From Vibrio marisflavi CECT 7928 (GTDB taxonomy: Bacteria; Pseudomonadota; Gammaproteobacteria; Enterobacterales; Vibrionaceae): a stretch of DNA of 64,000 bases. Shown piece by piece: positions 1-8,665 of this stretch (position 1 is its first letter; every line of letters starts with the position of its first letter). Position numbers and translations under genes: made by a program. The notes beneath the pieces were generated by a model. It ran no database searches and was not told the origin of the DNA. It was given only the letters and a program-made list of their open reading frames with translations. The stretch is taken from positions 62,001 to 126,000 of the forward strand of contig NZ_CAKLDM010000002.1 in assembly GCF_921294215.1 (NCBI RefSeq), given 5' to 3'.

Positions 1-9
1 TTTTTTCAT
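1..9 (-). CDS. possible start of the next PTS gene, cut by window edge
   Basis: After the EIIC stop codon the minus strand reads AAAAGG, nine bases, then ATG AAA AAA running off the window. This looks like a ribosome binding site and the first three codons (Met-Lys-Lys) of a gene co-transcribed with the EIIC gene. EIIB subunits of the cellobiose/chitobiose class often begin Met-Lys-Lys, so a PTS EIIB is a reasonable guess, but three codons do not identify a product. Confidence 0.3.
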
Positions 10-37
10 AATATGGCCTTTTCAGTTTCAATTGACG

Positions 38-1363
38 TTATTTGGATTCTTCAGAGAGAGCTAAGCGATCTTGATATTTAAAGAATGGGAAATAGACGAA
101 TAGCGTCATTAAGAAAACACAAATTTGTAGTATTGCAGCGCCCCAGCCACCGACGATGAAGCCGCTCAGCACCATCGGTGTTGTCCAAGGTACTTGAATT
201 GCGGTGAAAGGTTGTACCCAGCCAAAGTTAATTGCTGAATAAACCATGACAGCAGATGCGACAGGCGCAAGAATGAAAGGTACCAGCATAATCGGGTTAA
301 AGATGATTGGTGTCGCGAAGATGACGGGCTCGTTGATATTGAAAACTCCTGGAATAAAGGAGAGTTTTCCTAGCTGTTTATATTGTGCTGAACGAGCAAA
401 CAATACCATGCAGCATACTAAGCCGAAGGTAAGTCCAGAGCCGCCAACAGTAATGAATTGATCGACAAATTGGTTAGTAACGATCTTGGCATTTTCACCA
501 GCGACAAGAAGATCGCCAGCGTTAATGAGCGACTGATTATGCAGTGCATTAGCTTGAACGATTGGCCCCATGATGCCCATTACAATGACAGGGCCATGCA
601 CGCCACACCACCACAATAGAGAGATCAGCAGCGCGATACCAACAGCACCATAGAACGAGTCAGACATACTTTGTAGTGGTGTTTGTACTGCCGTGTAGAT
701 GGTTTCTATAAAGGTCTTGTTAAAAGCAACGTCGAAGAAAATATAAGTTAAGAAAGCAAGTAAGATGATAATAAAGCCGGGGATCAAAGAGCGAAACGCG
801 TTAGAAACACCTTCTGGTACACTATCGGGCAGTTTAATAACCCAGTTTTTGTTGAGCACGGCAGAGTATATCCAACCGACTGAGAGGCCGATGATAATGG
901 CTGCGATCATGCCTTTACCACCTAGGAATGTTTTTGGAATAACACCGGTAATATGAGTCACACCATCAGGTGCAACCACAAAGGCGTTCATCACGATCAG
1001 CATAGATACAATAGACAGGATGCCTGCATTGACGCCGTTGTGCCCTTCATACTTTACATAAGTAAAAGCAATACCAAACGCTCCAACTAAAGCCAGAATA
1101 TCAAATGTCGCCCCAACGACCTGAAACAGCGGTACACTCCATTCAGCGCCGAAAATTCTCGCCATAAATTCGTTGTATCCATCAATAGGGACAAATGCTA
1201 TCAAAAGGAATATTGAACCAATGATGGTTAATGGCATGGTTAACATGAAACCTTCTTTTATTGCGGTGATCGGTTTCGAGTTAACAAACTTCAGGATAGT
1301 TGGAAGGATTTTATTCACTCTATCTGCAATGGTTCTTTGGTCTTCAATGGTTTCAGTGCTCAT
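38..1363 (-). CDS. PTS sugar transporter EIIC, lactose/cellobiose class
   Basis: Inner-membrane permease subunit of a phosphoenolpyruvate-dependent phosphotransferase system, moving a beta-glucoside or similar sugar while EIIB phosphorylates it. The 441-residue product has about ten hydrophobic segments and the family signature NINEPVIFATPI near residue 342. The chosen ATG (MSTETIEDQ) has a GGGGAAG ribosome site just upstream; an upstream in-frame start would add eight residues without a better site. Two perfect LacI-type operators lie 58-83 bases before the start. A LacI-family gene and a LamB-type porin nearby carry related operators. EIIA and EIIB are not in the window; a further gene seems to start just downstream. 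Class is confident, substrate is not. Confidence 0.93.
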   Translation of the reverse strand: MSTETIEDQRTIADRVNKILPTILKFVNSKPITAIKEGFMLTMPLTIIGSIFLLIAFVPIDGYNEFMARIFGAEWSVPLFQVVGATFDILALVGAFGIAFTYVKYEGHNGVNAGILSIVSMLIVMNAFVVAPDGVTHITGVIPKTFLGGKGMIAAIIIGLSVGWIYSAVLNKNWVIKLPDSVPEGVSNAFRSLIPGFIIILLAFLTYIFFDVAFNKTFIETIYTAVQTPLQSMSDSFYGAVGIALLISLLWWCGVHGPVIVMGIMGPIVQANALHNQSLINAGDLLVAGENAKIVTNQFVDQFITVGGSGLTFGLVCCMVLFARSAQYKQLGKLSFIPGVFNINEPVIFATPIIFNPIMLVPFILAPVASAVMVYSAINFGWVQPFTAIQVPWTTPMVLSGFIVGGWGAAILQICVFLMTLFVYFPFFKYQDRLALSEESK

Positions 1364-1420
1364 TATTGCTTCCCCACAATCAGGCAAAAATTCATCTAAG
1401 AAATAAAAACTGAAAAGAAT

Positions 1421-1445
1421 GTAACCGGTTACAGTAACCGGTTAC
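1421..1445. promoter_or_regulatory. tandem LacI-type operators upstream of EIIC
   Basis: Two perfect 12-bp palindromes GTAACCGGTTAC occupy 1421-1432 and 1434-1445, separated by one base. They have the central CCGG/CG symmetry expected for LacI/GalR-family repressors. Near-identical sites precede the porin (4572) and the LacI-type gene (6265), so the regulator at 6322-7341 is the obvious ligand-responsive repressor. Confidence 0.8.
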
Positions 1446-1608
1446 ACATGAATGAAAGCATTTATTGAACTGACTCACAGCGATCATGGATTTTGTGTCA
1501 AATTATGTGATCGGTTTAAATAATAACCAGAACTATGCTACGGGTAGTTTGTTCATGGAGCACAGAGGGAAGGAAGAAAGGTGTTCAATGTAAATTGCAG
1601 TAGATATC

Positions 1609-1669
1609 GAGATGACAACTTGGCTGTAGTCTAGATCCGCTAAGTTCTAGAGACTCAAGTTGTCATCTC
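1609..1669. repeat. long imperfect inverted repeat
   Basis: A 14-bp arm GAGATGACAACTTG (1609-1622) is repeated perfectly in inverted orientation at 1656-1669. Inside it, AGTCT (1628-1632) can pair with AGACT (1651-1655). No T-tract follows, so it is not a standard terminator. It lies between the EIIC promoter and the first micro-gene and could be an RNA hairpin or a small mobile-repeat relic. Confidence 0.5.
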
Positions 1670-1710
1670 TAATCCGTTTGTAGTGAAGGACTTTTTGTAG
1701 TTGTTTACCG

Positions 1711-1881
1711 TTATCCATTTAAAGTAGTCGATGAAAGGGTTGAATTGCTTTCTCTATCGATATCTTCATCTAAGGTTAACTCTTCAAACTCAATCCCTAG
1801 AGCGTCACAAGCTTCTTTTCTGCTAACGCCGAGGTGAATCATGTACATTGAAATCGCCATTTCCCAACTAGTATTAGTCAT
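1711..1881 (-). CDS. 56-aa hypothetical protein, paralogue of the next small gene
   Basis: Begins ATG with AAGG seven bases upstream and ends TAA. The product starts MTNTSWEMAISMYMIHLG, has a central Lys-Glu-Ala-Cys-x2-Leu-Gly motif (KEACDALG, residues 22-29) and an acidic tail. It is related to the 49-aa protein encoded at 1975-2124, sharing the spaced pattern W-x-M-x-I-S, then M-x-H, then EAC-x2-LG. No known function is recognised. The shared pattern between two adjacent genes is the main reason to believe both are real. Confidence 0.6.
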   Translation of the reverse strand: MTNTSWEMAISMYMIHLGVSRKEACDALGIEFEELTLDEDIDRESNSTLSSTTLNG

Positions 1882-1974
1882 TTCGATACCTTATTAAATA
1901 AATGCTCAAATCAAAGCTGTTGTAATAATAATTTGCATAGCTTCCACTTATTGAAAGTGGTCAAATAATTTGAT

Positions 1975-2124
1975 TTATTTGCTATTTATATATCGCTCTC
2001 TGTAGCAATTACCTAAAAAGTGACAAGCTTCTTGATGACTCTTCTCAGAATGAAACATAAAGTTTGAAATTACCATGGACCAAATGTTGTTGGATACGTA
2101 AGTCTTAAAATTTTCCATGTTCAT
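1975..2124 (-). CDS. 49-aa hypothetical protein, paralogue of the preceding small gene
   Basis: Starts at ATG (a second in-frame ATG follows two codons later) behind a strong GGAGG site, and ends TAA. The middle reads IWSMVISNFMFHSEKSHQEA followed by CHFLG, matching the spacing of conserved residues in the 56-aa protein at 1711-1881 (W-x-M, I-S, M-x-H, EAC, LG). No signal peptide or membrane segment is clear. Two tandem members suggest a small local family. Function unknown. Confidence 0.6.
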   Translation of the reverse strand: MNMENFKTYVSNNIWSMVISNFMFHSEKSHQEACHFLGNCYRERYINSK

Positions 2125-2638
2125 GTTCTCCTCCTATCTAAGGGGGTTAAGTGTTTAACTACATATTGCTCCTTCAATACAAGCTTCATCTAATAAAATA
2201 ATTTATGTTATTTGTATGAATATAATAGTGACATAAAATAGATATAGATTGAGTTGGCTCATTTCTATTTTATGTGAAGAATAATAACGATAAGAGTGTG
2301 GTTAAGTATATAGATAGTTTTGGTAACAAAGATTAAAATTAATTCTACCAAAAATTGAGATGTGAACAATTTTTGGACATTTGTTAGTAAGGTTTTGATT
2401 TTAATGTGGGTAGTTCGCAATCTTTAAAGATATAAACTAAGAAGAAACTAACCATATCACATCAGATCAAAAAATAGTAATAGTTGTATCAAGAAAAAAA
2501 AAGGGGCCTTGTTTCACTCGACTCGGGAGTGGAAAAGTTTCAGCATTTATCGTTAGCTCAGTTACGATTTCTTTGGCAGAAACACTTATTGAGTTTAATG
2601 GAGCAGGGATGATAAAGGCAAGAAATGAACCCCGTAAC
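2125..2638. other. AT-rich intergenic stretch without a convincing gene
   Basis: About 510 bases, AT-rich. A minus-strand reading near 2150-2190 encodes a short EAC-containing tail without a start codon, possibly a decayed third copy of the small family, but too weak to call. No RNA gene or terminator was recognised. Confidence 0.4.
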
Positions 2639-3337
2639 CTATTTGGTTGCGGGGGTCTCTTTTAGGTTATCTGGCGTACTCATTAAAAAGCCGGCACTTT
2701 TCTTCATTGTGTACTGGTAGGTTAGATTAACAATCAATTCTCGATATCCAGTGTATATATAGGTAGATTGATTATTTTTGGGGAATTTAACAGCTCGGGT
2801 TTTTCTTACGTATAGCATTTTAGGTAACATTAGTTTTAGGACATCATCTTTATCGAAAAAATGATGCTTCAATGCGGCTGTAGCATGCAATGTAAATAAA
2901 ACGGCTAATGTCGCGCATGAGCCACGGTGTACCATGAAAAAAAACTCGTTGACGGGTTGGTTGTCCAAAAGGTTGGGTACATTGAACATCCAAAAAAGAA
3001 AATAGCTTTTTTCCAACATTAGAAATCCACTGCTAAATACAAGAAACATCATAAGGTAGATCAGTGAGTGAATAAATTTGGCGGCGTTTTTTTGAAGCTT
3101 AGATACTGATGAGGGGAGTTCAGGTGTGTTGCGGAAAAACCTCCATATGAATCGAACGATAAACAATGGTGTAGCGATTGTGGCTAGAGATATATTTAAT
3201 GTAGATAACAAAGAAAACAGTGCTTTATTATCTACCACTAAATGCATGATATAGCCAGCAAGAGTCGCGTAAATTATTACTGCAGCCATTGTCCAATGAA
3301 GAAGTTTGGATAGTGGGTCGTATCCTTGAATAGTCAT
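2639..3337 (-). CDS. cytochrome b561 family membrane protein
   Basis: A 232-residue integral membrane b-type cytochrome of the bacterial b561 (CybB) type, expected to pass electrons between membrane quinol and a partner. Four hydrophobic helices are visible. It begins with the family pattern YDPLSKLLHW, and candidate haem-ligand histidines sit at residues 14, 32, 90, 137 and 151. The helix-4 segment with His151 and the His158-His159 pair is typical. The ATG has a GGAGG site. A small membrane protein is transcribed divergently from the same ~100-base gap. The C-terminal ~60 residues are soluble and not recognised. Confidence 0.85.
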   Translation of the reverse strand: MTIQGYDPLSKLLHWTMAAVIIYATLAGYIMHLVVDNKALFSLLSTLNISLATIATPLFIVRFIWRFFRNTPELPSSVSKLQKNAAKFIHSLIYLMMFLVFSSGFLMLEKSYFLFWMFNVPNLLDNQPVNEFFFMVHRGSCATLAVLFTLHATAALKHHFFDKDDVLKLMLPKMLYVRKTRAVKFPKNNQSTYIYTGYRELIVNLTYQYTMKKSAGFLMSTPDNLKETPATK

Positions 3338-3444
3338 AGTTCCTCCAAATATGAAGTTGGTTGTATCTGCATTATATACAAGATTTCCTATCTACCATTT
3401 AATGCCTAGTAATACCTTGAATTAATACTATTGGAGGAAGGAGC

Positions 3445-3651
3445 GTGTCTTTTTTAACTTATATTGATAATTTTATTATCCTCTCAATATGTTTGATGCT
3501 TTTTATTTTATTAATCATATGCTTATGGTTTTTAGTAAAAGTTCTAATTAATTGGAGTTTGTATATTTTGTTCTTATGCAAGAAGTGTGCAATAATAATT
3601 GCCTATATTTTGCTTTTATGGTTTTTTAACTTTATTGTAATTGTTATGTAA
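3445..3651 (+). CDS. small hydrophobic membrane protein, 68 aa
   Basis: GTG start preceded by a strong GGAGGAAGGAG site. The product is almost wholly hydrophobic, with two or possibly three membrane segments (about residues 9-35 and 48-67) and a short Lys/Cys-containing turn between. It diverges from the cytochrome b561 gene. No family is recognised. Because AT-rich DNA readily encodes hydrophobic runs, the ribosome site is the main support for a real gene. Confidence 0.45.
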   Translation: MSFLTYIDNFIILSICLMLFILLIICLWFLVKVLINWSLYILFLCKKCAIIIAYILLLWFFNFIVIVM

Positions 3652-4776
3652 ACTCTGTACTTATTTGATTTAATTTCTATGTTTATTATTAAATTAAAAA
3701 AGAGCAATTATTCTAACTTTCACTATTTTTTAGGTTAATGCCTTTGTTGTCAAATTTTGATAATTAGATATACCATTTTGAAATCAAGAAGTTATAAGTA
3801 TTACTTCTTTTGTGTAAAAACTTGTTCTTAATTGATCTTCATTCCAGTCAAATAATAAAGTCTAATTTCCCAAATTTATTGCCTGTTTCCTTCAATAAAA
3901 TTAACATGATTATTACTAACAACAAATTTCGAAGATTATAAACATGGACCTAAAGTATACAAAGTTAGCCTAGTTGTTCTTTCAATATGTTTAGTTACCT
4001 GTGTTAAACCTACTGAGTAGTGTCGACTCAACGTAGTCTTTGGTCTTTGACGAGTTTTCTTCGATACATCGGCACCTTGGTAGGTACCACTATCTCCTAG
4101 TTTGATGTAGGACAGTATAATACCGAGTGACTTGATTCCTCCATATAGAGATTCTCCTTGTGTTTGAATAAAGTACTTCTCACCCAAGAGAGCGCCGTTT
4201 CTCTGTAGAGGTTAAGAGTTGCAGAGCTGCAATTTTCAATTGAACCTAGATTGTTGAATATATTGCTGACGGGTAGAGAAGGGTAATATAGCTTCTAGCT
4301 CTATTAGGCTATTGAACTCTACACTTTTCATGGTAGGAATTATGCCATGATACGCTCTTACTTTTTTGAGTTGAATACTCTATATGGTTTGTTGCTATTC
4401 GCCTCAGGGGTAAAGTGAGCGAAAATAGGAGATGTGACTTAATAGCGGATAAAACCTGATCAAAATAATATGAAAGTTTTCACAATGATGAAAACTTTCA
4501 AAAATAGCGGTTTTTTCTTAAGGTTGTTTACTGTGTTATTTGTGACTCAAGCATAAATAATTGACAATAATGTAACCGGTTTCCTCTTTGGGTGTTCTAA
4601 TTGGAGTTGTTTCTAACAGCATGATGATAAACACATTCCAGGTAACTTAACCTTGAGATTTAATTGTTGAGATAGCCATGTTTCATAAATGATGTGAATG
4701 GTCATTAAACTTTCAGCCCTTTCATTTCCTAGTATGTGTCCAGCACAAAAATACTTATTAAAACTAGGGGCACATT
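3652..4776. other. 1.1-kb AT-rich intergenic region upstream of the porin
   Basis: No convincing gene. A minus-strand open frame at 3936-4187 has no clear ribosome site and no recognisable domain. A hairpin with 9-bp arms (GAAAGTTTT / AAAACTTTC) lies at 4472-4499, and a LacI-type operator at 4572-4583. The length suggests decayed sequence plus a long regulated porin promoter. Confidence 0.5.
4572..4583. promoter_or_regulatory. LacI-type operator upstream of porin
   Basis: GTAACCGGTTTC, one mismatch from the perfect palindrome found twice before the EIIC gene. It lies about 205 bases upstream of the porin ATG, consistent with a long 5' leader or an upstream operator in the same local regulon. 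Confidence 0.7.
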
Positions 4777-6066
4777 ATGAAAAGCTCGAAACTATTACCA
4801 GTGGTGTTATCCGTTTCTACAGCAATTCTTTCTATTCCTTCATATGCTGACAATAAAGACATTGATGATCTTAGTCGGCGTATCCAAGAGCTAGAGGAAA
4901 AATTTGATAAAGAGTACAGCGAACAGGAATCTCAGCAACCTGAAGTGCTTAGCTCCCAATCAGATGATACTTTCGGCATCCATTTTAGTGGTTACGCTCG
5001 TTATGGTGCGGCGTATCAAGCAGGAGATTCAAAGCTTGTATCCACTGATGATGCCCTAAATGGTAATGCGACAGGACGGCTAGGTAACGAAGGTAACGGT
5101 GGAGAGTTTCAGTTTGGCAAAACATTTAGCAACGATACCGGTGCAATTTGGAACATTGACGTTATGTTTAATCATTGGGGCGACAATGTTGAAGTGCCAA
5201 AGGCATATGCTGGTGTCACCAATTTATATGAGTCTCAACCAAATCTTTATATTTGGGCTGGTCGCAACTTTAACCAAAGGATCCAGACCGATCTGAATGA
5301 CTATTATTGGATGACAACCGATGGTCAGGGCGCAGGTTTCAATAATTTCGCACTGTCGGAGACCCTAAAGCTTGATGCGAGTTTTGTTAGTGCAGTAGAT
5401 AGTGGGCCTGATGATAGTTCAAACGGCGACTACGCTATTACCACCACCTTGCATGGGATATCTTTTGGTGAAAGTAGTGGTGTAACACTGTATGCGAACT
5501 GGGGTTTTGATGACAAATCGGACGCCAACTCTGGAAATCGTATTAACGCTTATCAAGTAGCAGCCAAGTTCAACCTAGATAACAACAATATCGTTGTTCG
5601 CTATTCAGATAACGCGAAAGACAAAGTTCTCGATAAAACTAAGGATCAGCAAGCTCTGCTTTTCAGTTTTGATGGTAGCTACGATTTCAACCAAAGTGCA
5701 TCTGTTGCTTATTTGACAGCTTTCCAAACGTACAAAGACGGTGAGTATTCTCAATATGATCGTAAGGATTACAATGCTGTTGTTCGCCCAATGTATTTTT
5801 GGGATGACGTGAATTCTACGTGGCTAGAGTTTGGCTATGATAGAGTCGATTTTAGCAATGAAGACATTACGAATAGCTCTTGGAAGGTGACGCTATCTCA
5901 GAATATTTCCTTCGGCAAAGGCAGTGACCAAAGACCAATGCTACGCTTTTACACCACGGTCGGTGACGCAGATAACGAGCAATCGATCGGAACAAATGGT
6001 GCTTTCACTAGCGCAACAAAACAAGATACGTTGACCGTTGGTGCGATGTGGGAAGCATGGTGGTAA
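4777..6066 (+). CDS. LamB-type carbohydrate porin
   Basis: Outer-membrane sugar-specific porin of the maltoporin family, 429 residues, expected to form an 18-strand trimeric barrel. A signal peptide ends at about Ala24 (SYA before DNK). Residues ~28-55 form a charged coiled-coil-like segment seen in some LamB/ScrY-type porins. The barrel starts with GIHFSGYARYGAAY near residue 67, and the protein ends in Trp-Trp, an outer-membrane insertion signal. The ATG has an AGGGG site. A LacI-type operator upstream links it to the PTS permease. The long N-terminal extension favours an oligosaccharide porin (ScrY/BglH-like) over a true maltoporin; substrate unknown. Confidence 0.9.
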   Translation: MKSSKLLPVVLSVSTAILSIPSYADNKDIDDLSRRIQELEEKFDKEYSEQESQQPEVLSSQSDDTFGIHFSGYARYGAAYQAGDSKLVSTDDALNGNATGRLGNEGNGGEFQFGKTFSNDTGAIWNIDVMFNHWGDNVEVPKAYAGVTNLYESQPNLYIWAGRNFNQRIQTDLNDYYWMTTDGQGAGFNNFALSETLKLDASFVSAVDSGPDDSSNGDYAITTTLHGISFGESSGVTLYANWGFDDKSDANSGNRINAYQVAAKFNLDNNNIVVRYSDNAKDKVLDKTKDQQALLFSFDGSYDFNQSASVAYLTAFQTYKDGEYSQYDRKDYNAVVRPMYFWDDVNSTWLEFGYDRVDFSNEDITNSSWKVTLSQNISFGKGSDQRPMLRFYTTVGDADNEQSIGTNGAFTSATKQDTLTVGAMWEAWW

Positions 6067-6088
6067 CGAGTCTAAGTTGATTTAACTA

Positions 6089-6119
6089 TTCACTCAGCTC
6101 AGCACTTGGGCTGAGTGAA
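6089..6119 (+). terminator. hairpin terminator after the porin
   Basis: Ten-base perfect arms TTCACTCAGC / GCTGAGTGAA with an 11-base loop begin 22 bases after the porin stop. The following T-tract is weak, so termination may be partial. Confidence 0.6.
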
Positions 6120-6264
6120 CCTTGCAAATATCTTTTCTCCCCAACTTTCTCCGCTTATATCTGTTATATACGTCACCATTTCAGCTAAATGACGAAATCT
6201 TAGTCAAAGAAATGTGATCTATTTCCACACAATTCATTGAATATTATTTATTATCAGAACCTCT

Positions 6265-6276
6265 GAAACCGGTTAC
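6265..6276. promoter_or_regulatory. LacI-type operator upstream of the regulator gene
   Basis: GAAACCGGTTAC, the mirror-image variant of the porin operator, lies 46 bases before the GTG start of the LacI-family gene. It implies autoregulation. Confidence 0.7.
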
Positions 6277-6321
6277 ATTTTGTTTCCTAAGTTTCCAAGT
6301 GATGATAGAAAGGGGAGAGTT

Positions 6322-7341
6322 GTGGCTACGATTAAAGATATTTCAGAACTAGCAGGAGTCTCTCAAGCCACAGTTTCTCGAGTGATTAATGGCACCAGTC
6401 GAGTCGCTTATGATAAGAAGCTAAAAGTCGAAAAGGCCATTGATGCACTCTCTTATCGCAAGAAAGTGATGAAATCTCCTTCTTTTGCCAGCGGTAGCGG
6501 ATGTATTGGAGTGGTTGTTCCCGATTTTTCCGAGCCACTTTATGCCGATACCTTGAAGAATATTGAAGACAAACTACGTGAGTGCAATTATCACGTTCTG
6601 GCCTCAGCAGGCTCAAGTACTGAAAATAGCCAACGACGCTCGGTAGAGTTTTTATTGGGACGCCGCGTAGATGCGCTCATTCTTTACACACCTCATCTAT
6701 CTGATGACTACCTAATTTCTCTAGAAGCCCAAGATATTCCGGTGGTTGTGGTCAACCGCTATATTCCTGAAATCGAAACCAGTTGTATCAATATTGACAA
6801 TGAGCTTGGTGGAAAATTGGCAGCTCAATATTTGTTGAAAATGGGGCACAAGAAGATAGCGTGCATTAGCGGTCCTTTGGACAGTTCTGAAGCTCGTGAG
6901 AGATTGCAAGGTTATCGTACTGCGATAGAAGAGGCGGGGTTAAATTACAGTGAAGCCTTGGTATCACAAGCGCGATTGACTTGCGAATCCGGAGCGCATG
7001 CAATGCAAAAACTCCTTAACAGAAAAGAAGAGTTCAGTGCCGTTTTCGCCTGTTACGATCAATTGGCTTTTGGGGCTCTGAAGTCACTGCAAGAACAAGG
7101 CTATAAGGTTCCTGAACAAATCTCACTGATCGGTTTTAATAACCATATGTTCACTCGTTACCTTGCGAGTCCACTAACTACGGTGAAATTCCCAGTAGAA
7201 CAAATGTGCTTAGAGGCAGTTCAACTCATTTTGCAAAAGATTAATAACCAAGAACATGATGTGAATTTTAACCTTGTTCCGGCTTTGGTTGTACGAGATT
7301 CTGTGGGGGCTGTCGCCCAAAATATGCAGCATGTGTACTAG
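6322..7341 (+). CDS. LacI-family transcriptional repressor
   Basis: Sugar-responsive DNA-binding repressor, 339 residues. The N-terminal helix-turn-helix reads ATIKDISELAGVSQATVSRV, followed by a hinge helix and a periplasmic-binding-protein-like effector domain (about residues 60-335) with the family GFNNH segment. The GTG start is chosen because an AGGGGAG site sits just before it and LacI proteins normally begin at this point; an upstream in-frame ATG at 6280 would add 14 unconserved residues. Operators at 1421-1445, 4572 and 6265 suggest it controls the PTS permease, the porin and itself. Confidence 0.93.
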   Translation: MATIKDISELAGVSQATVSRVINGTSRVAYDKKLKVEKAIDALSYRKKVMKSPSFASGSGCIGVVVPDFSEPLYADTLKNIEDKLRECNYHVLASAGSSTENSQRRSVEFLLGRRVDALILYTPHLSDDYLISLEAQDIPVVVVNRYIPEIETSCINIDNELGGKLAAQYLLKMGHKKIACISGPLDSSEARERLQGYRTAIEEAGLNYSEALVSQARLTCESGAHAMQKLLNRKEEFSAVFACYDQLAFGALKSLQEQGYKVPEQISLIGFNNHMFTRYLASPLTTVKFPVEQMCLEAVQLILQKINNQEHDVNFNLVPALVVRDSVGAVAQNMQHVY

Positions 7342-7363
7342 GCAGTACTTTCATACTGCCTAG
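7338..7363. terminator. convergent hairpin between regulator and hydrolase
   Basis: Perfect 10-bp arms CTAGGCAGTA / TACTGCCTAG overlap the regulator's stop codon and separate two converging genes. It probably serves both strands; the T-tracts are short. Confidence 0.55.
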
Positions 7364-7373
7364 CCATTAGCAC

Positions 7374-8243
7374 TTAGAGATACTTGTTAAACCAATCTAG
7401 CTCTTTCTTAGCGACCGACTTAAATTTTTCGCCATGATAAATTTGATAGTGGGTAGCATCTTGCTCGATATACAGTTCTTTCGGCTCATTTGCTGCACTA
7501 TATAACTTTTCAGATTCGCTGACTGGATTTACTCCGTCATTGCTGGCTGCAACGATAAGCAATGGTTTGTCTAAGTTAGGCAGTGCGTTGATTGGTTTGT
7601 GGTTAATGGTTTCCCAAACAGTTAAGAAAGGAATTTTAATGGTAAGTGCAGGAAAATCTTCCTTGTACTGGTTGAAGAACTCAATAGATTGAGGGTCGCT
7701 CAATACTTTTGAGATCGGCACCATCATCTCTTTGCCTGTCTTCTCTTTCTTATCTCTCATTCGCTCTAGTGTCGCGAGAAATTTGGCCTTTTCTTCTTCA
7801 GACATTTCTCCAGTAATGACTTCTTCACCGTCAGAAAATGTCAACTGGGAAACAACACATTGCACCTTATCTGATTGGCTTCCAGCAATAATTGCATTTG
7901 CCCCACCAAATGAGCTACCCCAAAGGCCAATTCGACTTGCATCGATATTCGCTTGCTGAGTTGCCCATTCAATTGCTGAGTGAATATCTTCTATTTGTAA
8001 TTCAGGAACCAACCGGCCTGGTTCTCCTTCACTTTCACCAAAGCCTCGATAATCGAAGGTCAGAGCAAAGTAACCTTGCTCGGCAAAATACGCTGCATAC
8101 TCAGGAAGTAGAAGTTCTTTTACGCCGCAGAAACCGTGACAAAGTATGATAAGCGGCGATACTTCGTTGTTTGCTTTTTCTGGAGTATAAAGATGGCCTG
8201 CTAGAGTTGAACCGTGAGAATCAAAAGTGACGTTTTTAAACAT
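7374..8243 (-). CDS. alpha/beta hydrolase (dienelactone hydrolase/esterase-like)
   Basis: Cytoplasmic serine hydrolase, 289 residues. The nucleophile elbow is GSSFGG (Ser111), the acid is probably Asp236 in SNDGVNP and the base His265 in DATHYQIY. The oxyanion region CHGFCG lies near residue 36. A helical lid occupies about residues 130-190. The start at 8243 (MFKNVTF) has a GGAAC site; a further upstream start would add 41 residues unlike the family. The substrate is unknown; members include esterases, dienelactone hydrolases and acylaminopeptidase-like enzymes. Confidence 0.87.
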   Translation of the reverse strand: MFKNVTFDSHGSTLAGHLYTPEKANNEVSPLIILCHGFCGVKELLLPEYAAYFAEQGYFALTFDYRGFGESEGEPGRLVPELQIEDIHSAIEWATQQANIDASRIGLWGSSFGGANAIIAGSQSDKVQCVVSQLTFSDGEEVITGEMSEEEKAKFLATLERMRDKKEKTGKEMMVPISKVLSDPQSIEFFNQYKEDFPALTIKIPFLTVWETINHKPINALPNLDKPLLIVAASNDGVNPVSESEKLYSAANEPKELYIEQDATHYQIYHGEKFKSVAKKELDWFNKYL

Positions 8244-8665
8244 TTGTAGTTCCTTGCTTTTATAATAATTGGTGCGATTGATAGCCTTGATGACTGATAT
8301 GTAATTAGCAAATGAATTGCGAATTATGTTGTTGCGAACATACCTATATGTGGTGGATAAAAGCAAATATTTGTTGTTAGATCTTGTGTATCTCTAACTT
8401 TCTTAAGGTTATTTACTGTCCTGAAAAATTCACACTTTAGATTGTATGATTATTTTTTAATAGTAGTAATCTTCAATAATTAATCGGCCTCGGGATTTAG
8501 CATAACCTCAGTTTCAATGTTGGATTTACTTGAATTGCAACGCTTCATGAGCTATTCCCAAAGGCTATTTTGGGGGCTGATAGCAAAGAGTGATAGAATC
8601 TTGCGCTATCAATTTGGCTCTATTGGTTTTGAGTCGATAACTAAACCTTGCAGAAATATATCGCT
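8244..8665. other. divergent intergenic region, hydrolase/MFS
   Basis: About 420 bases between divergently transcribed genes. It presumably carries both promoters. No operator repeat or RNA gene was recognised. Confidence 0.4.

Noticed and set aside
2140..2275. possible third copy of the EAC micro-protein family
   Set aside because: A short frame has Asp-Glu-Ala-Cys near its end but an internal stop and no shared Trp or His residues; the likeness is too weak.
3936..4187. 83-codon minus-strand open frame upstream of the porin
   Set aside because: No ribosome site, no recognisable domain, irregular composition. It may be a relic of a mobile element but nothing supports that.
4472..4499. hairpin GAAAGTTTT / AAAACTTTC as a terminator
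   Set aside because: AT-only weak stem with no gene ending just before it on the plus strand; role unclear.
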